14,278 nt of DNA from CAYMLL01 sp964390645 (GTDB lineage Bacteria; Planctomycetota; UBA8108), in assembly GCA_964390645.1 (NCBI GenBank), contig CAYMLL010000206.1, forward strand, positions 1-14,278. The letters run 5' to 3'. This document shows, piece by piece, positions 8,929-14,278 of this stretch. A program made the translations under genes and the position numbers. The notes beneath the pieces were generated by a model that worked only from the letters and a program-made list of their open reading frames with translations, made no database searches and had not been told where the DNA came from. How positions within the stretch are numbered: the first letter of the stretch is position 1; each line of letters opens with the position of its first letter.

Positions 8929-11799
8929 CTACTTCGTCAGCGCCCGGTCGAGGTTCAGCAGCGTGCTCGCGACGATCACGAGTGCGGCGTCCCCGGGAGA
9001 CTCGGCGAGCGCTTTCGCCTCCTCGGGCGCGGCGGCGTACTCGTCCGTGACGGCCGCGTGGAGACGCTCGAGACGATCGAGCGTTCGCTGCGTCGGCGCA
9101 CGCTGTGTCGCCAGCCGATGTCCGGCGTCGAGCTGCGACGCAAGAGCCGAGCCGGCGGCGCGCATCCGCTTCGCCAACGCCTGCGCGCACTCGACGTAGA
9201 CGGGATCGTTGAGCGTCACGAGCGCCTGGAGCGGCGTGTTCGTCGGAATGCGCCGGGCGACGCAGATCTCTCGACTCGGTGCGTCGAAGGTCAAGAAGCT
9301 CGGGTACGGGCTCGTGCGCCGGAGATACGTGTACAGCGCACGGCGATGGCGGTCGGCGCCCTTCGCCACTTTCCACGACGCGCCGCTGTAGACGACAGAC
9401 CACACGCCGTCGGGTTGCGGCGGCATGACCGAAGGGCCGTACATCCTGGTCGACAGCACGCCGGCGACGGCGAGCGCCTGATCTCGCACCATCTCAGCCG
9501 TCAGGCGCGTTCGCGGCCCGCGCGACACGAGACGGTTCTTCGCATCCCGAGCGAGCGCCTCGGGCGTCGCCCGGTTGTCCTGTCGATACGTCGCGGAGAG
9601 CACCAGCTCGCGCAGCAGCGGCTTGAATCGCCAGCGATGCTCCGTTCGAAAACGCAGCGCGAGGTGGTCGAGCATCTCGGGATGAGAAGGCGATTCCCCG
9701 GCGGCGCCGAAGTCCTCGAGCGTCTCGACGATGCCGATGCCGAAGAGCTCCGCCCAGATGCGGTTGACGAAGACTCGAGCCGTCAACGGATTCTCAGGGC
9801 TGACGAGCCACCGAGCCATCGCGAGTCGGTCGGGCTTCGCGTCATCAGGCAGCGGATGCATCACGGAAGGGACGCCCGGCGAGACCTCGTCGCCCTTGTC
9901 GAGGAAATTGCCGCGATGAAACCTCCGCGTCACACGTCGTGCCGCTTTCGGCCGCTCGGCCATCACCGGAACCGAGGTCGACGGAATCGACGTTCGCGTC
10001 TTCGAAAGCTCCTCGAGCCGATCCCTGTCCGCTTTGCGTCGTGGCGACCGAACGAGCTCTCCCCAGACATCGCTGCTCGAAGAAGAGAGCCGGAAGCGAC
10101 GGACGACCGCACCTTTCGTCTCCGCATTGCTCACCCGGCAGCTCAGATGCGCGTGGAGCTCGGCACCCGCGACGACGTCGAGGGGCTCCTCGAGAGCGAA
10201 GACGAGCCATGTCGGACCATCGAGCTTCGGGTAGCTCCCTCCGCCCGAGGCTCCCTTGGCGAGACTGTCCCACGGGTCGTAAGGGCCCGCGAGCGACGGA
10301 GCGAAGACCTCGGCGAGCTTCACCGCTCGGCGTTCTCCGTCGGCGGACTCGATCTCGACGCGGAGCTGAGACACGACCGAGCCATGCTCGGGGAGCTTTC
10401 TCGGGTCACGCTCGCGAGGAAGAACATCGAGGCGTACCGCGGTGACGCGGCCGTCGGCGCGGCCCCCGGCGACCTGACCCATCGCGTGATAGGTCGACCC
10501 GTGCGGCACGGTGCCGGAGACCTCGACCTCGTTCTCTTCGAAGCGAAAGGACGCGGACTCCGGCCCGGCGACGCTCGAAACGGCGATCGGCTCCCAGGCC
10601 CCCGCCGCCGGCTCGATCCCGACAGCGTTGAGCCGCTCACGAATGGCGCGGATCTCCTGATCGAGCGCCCGAGCCTCGGCGAATCGCTCCGGGTCCTTCG
10701 GAACGCGCAGCGTCGGGAAGTCATCTCCCAGGTCCGCGTCCGCCGAGTTGTTGAAGAATGCGTAGAAGCGGTAGAAATCCTCGTTCCGGAACGAGTCGTA
10801 AGGATGCGAGTGACACTGCGTACACCGAAACGTCGTCGCTTGCCAGACGAGCCACGTGGTGTTGACACGATCGATGACGGCCGAGACGCGAAACTCCTCG
10901 TCGTCCGTGCCGCCCTCCGTGTTCGTTTGCGTGTTGCGGTGGAACGCGGTGGCGATCGAGTCCTCGAGGCCACCGCCCTGGATCAGGTCGCCCGCGAGCT
11001 GCTTCACGGTGAACTCGTCGAACGGCATGTCCGCATTGAACGACCGAATCAACCAGTCCCGGTACGCCCACGCATCCCGGTGCCCGTCTTTCTCGTAGCC
11101 TTGCGAGTCTGCGTAGCGCGCGAGATCGAGCCACATCGAGGCCCAACGCTCGCCGAACGCCGGCGACTCGAGAAGTCGGTCGACCTCCCTCGCGTGCGCG
11201 CCGGGCGCCGTGTCCGCGAGGAGCCGCGAGAGACCCTCCGGCGAGGGCGGAAGACCGATGAGATCGAAGCTCGCTCGACGCAACCACTGCGCGCGGTCCG
11301 CTTCTCGAGAAGGGCGCAGATCCTGCGCCTCGAGCCGCGCCAGGATGAAGTGATCGACGCCCGTACGCGGCCAGGCCTCATCCGCGACCCGCGGGAACTC
11401 GCCCTGCCGCGGCTTCTCGAGGGACCAGTGCTCCGTCCAGCTCGCGCCCTCTTCAATCCACTTCTCGAGCAGCTCGATCTCCGCGAAGCTCAAGCCTTCC
11501 GGGAGCTTGTCCGCCGGCGGCATGCGCTCGTCCGGATCTTCGGAGGTGACTCGACGGAAGAGCTCCGATGCGTCCGTGTCGCCCGGCACGACCGTGAGCC
11601 GGCCCGATTTGCCCTTTCCCATCGCCTCCTGGCGCGAGATGAACGAGACGCCGCTCGCTTTCTTGACCCCTCCGTGACAGGCCATGCACCTCTTCTTGAG
11701 GAGCGGGCGAATCTGAGCGCTGAAGCTCACCTTCTCCGGAAGTGTCGAGGCGATGACCGGCGAGGCGAGAAGGACGACGATCGCTGCGTGACGAATCAT
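8929..11799 (-). CDS. DUF1549/DUF1553 (PSCyt/PSD1) domain protein with heme-c motifs
   Basis: A 956-residue protein with the planctomycete order of domains: an N-terminal signal (IRHAAIVVLLASPVIAS, about 1-18), and a planctomycete cytochrome c domain with C38-M-A-C-H42 and a candidate Met ligand in ERMPPADKLP near 93. DUF1549 spans about 145-350, with SFDLIGLPPSP, WLDLARYADSQGYEKDG and a second heme-type motif C326-T-Q-C-H330 followed by SHPYD. A variable beta-rich middle region (about 400-560) comes next. DUF1553 follows from about 630, with NPLTARVFVNRIWAELFGIG, SHPEMLDHLA, LSATYRQ and the terminal NTPLQALVTLNDPVYVECAQ. It is exported, probably periplasmic. Neither heme binding nor catalysis is proven for the family. 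It is the first gene of a two-gene unit with DUF1501, 7 bp apart. The ATG at 11799 has only a weak AGAAGA before it, but the signal peptide fixes the start. The frame is intact and the length typical. Confidence 0.93.
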   Translation of the reverse strand: MIRHAAIVVLLASPVIASTLPEKVSFSAQIRPLLKKRCMACHGGVKKASGVSFISRQEAMGKGKSGRLTVVPGDTDASELFRRVTSEDPDERMPPADKLPEGLSFAEIELLEKWIEEGASWTEHWSLEKPRQGEFPRVADEAWPRTGVDHFILARLEAQDLRPSREADRAQWLRRASFDLIGLPPSPEGLSRLLADTAPGAHAREVDRLLESPAFGERWASMWLDLARYADSQGYEKDGHRDAWAYRDWLIRSFNADMPFDEFTVKQLAGDLIQGGGLEDSIATAFHRNTQTNTEGGTDDEEFRVSAVIDRVNTTWLVWQATTFRCTQCHSHPYDSFRNEDFYRFYAFFNNSADADLGDDFPTLRVPKDPERFAEARALDQEIRAIRERLNAVGIEPAAGAWEPIAVSSVAGPESASFRFEENEVEVSGTVPHGSTYHAMGQVAGGRADGRVTAVRLDVLPRERDPRKLPEHGSVVSQLRVEIESADGERRAVKLAEVFAPSLAGPYDPWDSLAKGASGGGSYPKLDGPTWLVFALEEPLDVVAGAELHAHLSCRVSNAETKGAVVRRFRLSSSSSDVWGELVRSPRRKADRDRLEELSKTRTSIPSTSVPVMAERPKAARRVTRRFHRGNFLDKGDEVSPGVPSVMHPLPDDAKPDRLAMARWLVSPENPLTARVFVNRIWAELFGIGIVETLEDFGAAGESPSHPEMLDHLALRFRTEHRWRFKPLLRELVLSATYRQDNRATPEALARDAKNRLVSRGPRTRLTAEMVRDQALAVAGVLSTRMYGPSVMPPQPDGVWSVVYSGASWKVAKGADRHRRALYTYLRRTSPYPSFLTFDAPSREICVARRIPTNTPLQALVTLNDPVYVECAQALAKRMRAAGSALASQLDAGHRLATQRAPTQRTLDRLERLHAAVTDEYAAAPEEAKALAESPGDAALVIVASTLLNLDRALTK

Positions 11800-11902
11800 G
11801 GCGGGTCTTCTGACGGGTCGAAGCTCTGGCGGTTCGCCGAGCGCCGCGAACGCATAGACATCTACAGGATACCCGTCCTCGCTCCGAACGTCTCCGGTTG
11901 TC

Positions 11903-11918
11903 TGTGACCACGATCACG
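11903..11918. promoter_or_regulatory. CRP/FNR-type dyad upstream of the DUF1549/DUF1553 unit
   Basis: TGTGA-CCACGA-TCACG has nine of ten consensus half-site bases of TGTGA-N6-TCACA. Its centre is about 111 bp upstream of the start at 11799. Candidate -10-like AT-rich hexamers (TATCCT, TCTATG on the minus strand near 11871-11853) follow, none convincing enough to fix a start point. Confidence 0.45.
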
Positions 11919-11933
11919 ACAGCCGTTTCACCC

Positions 11934-11948
11934 CTCGAGGACCTCGAG
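11934..11948. repeat. 15-bp perfect dyad CTCGAGG-A-CCTCGAG
   Basis: Two 7-bp arms meet around a single central base at 11941, 15 bp beyond the CRP/FNR-like dyad. The loop is too tight for a hairpin terminator, so an operator or a chance palindrome is more likely. Confidence 0.3.
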
Positions 11949-11957
11949 CTTCCCGAA

Positions 11958-11987
11958 ATGCGAGGATGCGAGGATGCGAGGATGCGA
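11958..11987. repeat. 8-bp tandem repeat (ATGCGAGG) x about 3.75
   Basis: Three exact head-to-tail copies of ATGCGAGG (11958-11981) and a partial fourth (ATGCGA) lie between the DUF1549 promoter region and the UroD remnant. The unit is not a multiple of three, so length changes would not be tolerated in coding DNA. This supports the area being non-coding, and the copy number could vary between strains. Confidence 0.8.
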
Positions 11988-12014
11988 CCACGAGAATCAC
12001 CGGCACGGAGACGA

Positions 12015-12440
12015 TCACCGCCGGGCCTGAGGACGAGCGCGTTCGGAGACCCGCCAACTCTCCTCCGTCACTTCGACCAGCGCCTCGAGGTTTTCCGGCG
12101 GCGTCGCCGGGGCGACGGAGCATGCGGTGCTGAGGATGTACCCGCCTCCGGGCTTGCCGATCTCGATCCTCTGTCGTGCGTCCCGTCGCACATCCTCGAC
12201 GCTTCCGCTCAGCATCTCGGTCGACAACGCGGTCGATGTCCGGAGGCCCTCCCGGCAGATTGACGAGGATGCCGTCGAAGCGATCGCGCCGGGCCAATCG
12301 CACGAGCGCGTCCGCGAAGCCCTCGCTGCGAAACCAGATGTCGAAGGACGCGACGCCGCCATGGAGGAAGTAGTGGCCGATCGACGTTCGGCAGAACACC
12401 GGCACACGATCCGGCGAGCGATCACCGCAACCGATGCCAG
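12015..12440 (-). pseudogene. Uroporphyrinogen-decarboxylase-like remnant with its middle deleted
   Basis: Two pieces of a UroD-superfamily protein in different frames. The first, from about 12430 to 12225, reads SPDRVPVFCRTSIGHYFLHG, then FDIWFRSEGFADALV and FDGILVNLPG, an N-terminal region typical of UroD-like methyltransferases. The second, from about 12230 to the TGA at 12015, reads STEMLSGSVEDVRRDARQRI, then GKPGGGYILSTACSVAPATP and PENLEALVEV, the C-terminal region. Intact relatives are about 340-380 residues, so roughly 180-200 central residues and the extreme N-terminus are missing. The upstream end runs straight into the truncated IS4 transposase. Family members handle porphyrins or methyl-corrinoid transfer; this copy cannot be functional. 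Junction positions are approximate. Confidence 0.7.
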
Positions 12441-12449
12441 GTTCCATCG

Positions 12450-12976
12450 CCCATCCATCAGGCCCACTCGACGCAGTTGAGGGTACGACGCCTCTCCTCT
12501 CGACGTTCCGGGTTTCCCGAAGTGCTCCCGATTCTCGGTGGAGTCCGGAATCTTGAAAGTCGACCCATCGACCGCGAAGACGCGCATACCGTGTACGACC
12601 AAGCCTGTGCTCCCGGCAGCCCACTGTGCCGCGCTGTGTTCGTAGAGATCACGCAGCGGCTCGACGCCAAGACGATCCCTGGCCTTCGTGATCGCCGAAG
12701 ACGATGGAGTACCCGGGCCCCAGCTCTCCTCCGCCCACCAGCCCTCGCGGAGCTTCTCCACGAGATTGGTGTAGGAGGTTCGCCGGAACAGCCCATCAGG
12801 ATGACGAACCAGACAACGAACGGCGCCGGGAGCTTGCGACGACGAGAAGACTCGCGACCGTGACGTGCCAAGACTTCGTCCACCCAAGCAGGTGGGAGAG
12901 CCGCCGAAGGGGCCTCGACGACGAATTCCTTCCGAGAACGCTGAAGAACAGTGAGCGAGTTGCCGATAAGATCCAT
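12450..12976 (-). pseudogene. IS4-family transposase, frameshifted and C-terminally truncated
   Basis: It starts MDLIGNSLTVLQRSRKEF at 12976. The N-terminal IS4-type region (ALPPAWVDEVLARHG, APFVVWFVILMG) ends in a frame change at about 12791, where GGGCTG appears to have lost one C. The next frame continues LFRRTSYTNLVEKLREGWW, then SSSAITKARDRLGVEPLRDL, and VFAVDGSTFKIPDSTENREH, whose VDG Asp (12567-12569) is the first acidic residue of the DDE triad. It ends after SYPQLRRVGLMDG. Only about 170 of the usual 400-450 residues remain. The second Asp and the Glu of the triad are lost, so it is inactive. The truncation point is the junction with the UroD remnant. Confidence 0.8.
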
Positions 12977-13027
12977 GGCGAATTCCCTCTCCGTGCCGGT
13001 GGTTTGGTTGCCACTGACTTATCGGCA
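12961..13027. repeat. 10-bp perfect inverted repeat (TGCCGATAAG / CTTATCGGCA) around the transposase start
   Basis: Arms at 12961-12970 and 13018-13027 are separated by 47 bp that include the transposase start codon and leader. In the mRNA only part of it may be transcribed, and pairing would mask the start. Such structures protect IS elements from read-through transcription. The outer arm overlaps the presumed IS terminal repeat. Confidence 0.6.
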
Positions 13028-13073
13028 CTCGAGAGGGTTTTCTTTTACCGGCCTAAACTCCCTGCCATTTGGA

Positions 13074-14278
13074 CTAGTAGGGGTTCGACGGCATCATCTG
13101 CCACGCCTCGAGCTTCGACACCCGAATCGGACCGTCGATCGAGAACAGCGTGACTCCGACACTGTCCGGCCGCGACGGATAGACTCGCCGCATCACCGCC
13201 TGACGGTCGTTGGCGAACACTTCGACGACGGACTTGTCGACGAAGACGCGGAGCTTCAACGGCTCGCCGTCCTCGAGCTCGAAGGGCCCGGACTCGACGC
13301 TCCTCGGCCCGTCCGTCAGACTCGACTTTCGAGTGTCAACGCTCAGCTTCTTCGCGGCCACGTCGTAGAAGATGGGAGTCTGCTCTTCGCCGTTCGGCGA
13401 GCAGCGGACCTCGATCCCGAACCGCGTCGCTCCCCGGCTTTCGATCTCGACGGCGAGCTCGATGCTGTCTCCGCCGATGTCCGCGAGGGTGAGCTCGGAG
13501 TCAGCGTCGACCGTGATGCTCTCCTTCCTCTTGCCACCGTAGCGAAGCCTCTCGATCTCCCGCGGAACGTTCATGCGCAGCTTGCCGTCCTCGCCGAGCG
13601 AGAGTACGCGCGGAAGGCTCATCGTGCCGGACCAACCGAAGTCCATGCGGGTCTTGAAACCAGGCCTGTCGAAGATCCACGCCCACATGATGCGGCGGCC
13701 GCGGTCGTCCTGCAGGCTCTCGGGAGCGAAGAACGAGTTGTCGACCCAGCTCATCTGCGCGTGGCTCTTCGGGTGAAACGCCTCGTCCTTCCAGTCACCG
13801 AGGTAGTAGCGGCAGCCGAGCCGGGGGCTGATGCACAGGAGCATGTGCGTGTCGCCGAGCTCGAAGAGATCGGCGCAGGAGACGTCCTCGTTGATCGCCA
13901 CGCCGTCGACCGTGTTCGCGAGGAGATCGCCGACGTAGTTCCAGGGGCCGGCCAGGCGGTCCGCCCGGACGATCCCGGCACGCTTGCCGCCGAAGATCGC
14001 GTAGTACCTGTCACCCTCGATCCAGCCGAAAGGATCCCACGAGCTGTACTTGCCGTGATGCGGATCGCCCGGACGGGTCTTGGGGGTGATCGGGTTCGAC
14101 TCGAGCTTCTTCCACTCGTTCAGCTCGTCGTCGACGGCGACCGCCATCGCGTTGCCCTGGCCGACCTGGTGGTAGCACATCGTCGGACGGCCGTCCTTGT
14201 TGACGAAGCAGTTGCCGCTGAACATGCCGGCGACGAGTCCAGTCGGATGGTGCCTCCAGTGGAACAGGTCCGTGCTCG
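13074..14278 (-). CDS. GH32-like glycoside hydrolase (beta-fructosidase/levanase type), N-terminus outside window
   Basis: The frame is open to the window edge. The residues before the first internal Met (14225) read STDLFHWRHHPTGLVAG, a standard GH32 segment, so the true start is beyond 14278 and about 400 residues are seen. The WMNDPNG-type nucleophile region is missing. Visible: FSGNC, the transition-state-stabilising RDP-equivalent in SSWDPFGW (Asp at 14034-14036), then INEDVSCADLFELGD in place of the usual ECPDLF acid/base motif. Next comes YYLGDWKDEAFHP, the WAWI segment, and GWSGTMSLPRVLSL, which closes the five-bladed propeller. A C-terminal beta-sandwich follows with LRVFVDKSVVEVFANDR, typical of GH32. 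Expected substrates are fructosides such as sucrose or levan, but the altered acid/base context means substrate should not be assumed. It ends in TAG at 13074, just before the IS remnant. Confidence 0.85.
   Translation of the reverse strand, partial: STDLFHWRHHPTGLVAGMFSGNCFVNKDGRPTMCYHQVGQGNAMAVAVDDELNEWKKLESNPITPKTRPGDPHHGKYSSWDPFGWIEGDRYYAIFGGKRAGIVRADRLAGPWNYVGDLLANTVDGVAINEDVSCADLFELGDTHMLLCISPRLGCRYYLGDWKDEAFHPKSHAQMSWVDNSFFAPESLQDDRGRRIMWAWIFDRPGFKTRMDFGWSGTMSLPRVLSLGEDGKLRMNVPREIERLRYGGKRKESITVDADSELTLADIGGDSIELAVEIESRGATRFGIEVRCSPNGEEQTPIFYDVAAKKLSVDTRKSSLTDGPRSVESGPFELEDGEPLKLRVFVDKSVVEVFANDRQAVMRRVYPSRPDSVGVTLFSIDGPIRVSKLEAWQMMPSNPY

Larger units (their letters stand above)
12450..13030 (-). 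mobile_element. Remnant of an IS4-family insertion sequence (5' end retained, 3' end deleted)
   Basis: The element comprises the transposase remnant and about 50 bp upstream of it. Its outer end is probably near 13028, where the minus strand reads GTGCCGATAAGTCAGTGGC, similar in character to IS4-group terminal repeats (TGCCGAT-AGT core, recalled and not checked). The other end and any target duplication are gone. It sits between the GH32 gene end (13074) and the UroD remnant. Confidence 0.6.

Noticed and set aside
11934..11948. CTCGAGG-A-CCTCGAG as a transcription terminator
   Set aside because: The loop is a single base and no T-tract follows on either strand.
12780..12800. Programmed frameshift in the transposase
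   Set aside because: There is no slippery heptamer at GGGCTG, IS4-family elements normally use a single frame, and the gene is truncated anyway.

Overview
The window looks like a high-GC piece of a Planctomycetota (or closely allied PVC-type) chromosome, probably from an environmental genome. The strongest pointer is the adjacent pair of a DUF1549/DUF1553 cytochrome-type protein and a DUF1501 protein, which is multiplied in planctomycetes. A GH32-type glycosidase and a UroD-like remnant fit the same picture. Every recognisable gene is on the minus strand, so transcription runs from high to low coordinates.

Region 1 (about 1-5785) is a respiratory operon for a type II DMSO-reductase-family molybdoenzyme. 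In transcription order it holds a lipoprotein-like gamma subunit with two c-type heme motifs fused to an ethylbenzene-dehydrogenase-type heme-b domain (4013-5785), a Tat-exported 1157-residue catalytic subunit of the periplasmic nitrite oxidoreductase/nitrate reductase (NXR/pNAR) type (516-3989), a 133-residue protein of unknown function (91-492), and the first 34 residues of the iron-sulfur beta subunit (1-103, cut by the window edge). The spacing is tight (23 nt, 23 nt, then a 13-nt overlap), so this is one translationally organised unit. Sequence alone cannot decide whether it oxidises nitrite or reduces nitrate or another oxyanion.

Region 2 (5786-7457) holds a 480-bp gene-poor stretch and a broken gene for a membrane NapH/NosR-like polyferredoxin (6266-7315), interrupted by two frame changes and one in-frame TGA. 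Its partner would plausibly have been the quinone pool or the nearby molybdoenzyme.

Region 3 (7458-11799) is the two-gene planctomycete unit: a 956-residue DUF1549/DUF1553 protein with heme-c motifs, then a DUF1501 protein 7 bp downstream.

Region 4 (11800-13073) is a genomic scar. It contains an 8-bp tandem repeat, a UroD-family gene fragment with its middle missing, and directly abutting it an IS4-type transposase that is truncated and frameshifted.

Region 5 (13074-14278) is the C-terminal two-thirds or more of a GH32-like beta-fructosidase with an unusual acid/base motif.

Three TGA-N6-TCA dyads of the CRP/FNR type lie 74-111 bp upstream of the starts of the three main units (gamma subunit, polyferredoxin, DUF1549 protein), suggesting a shared regulator.
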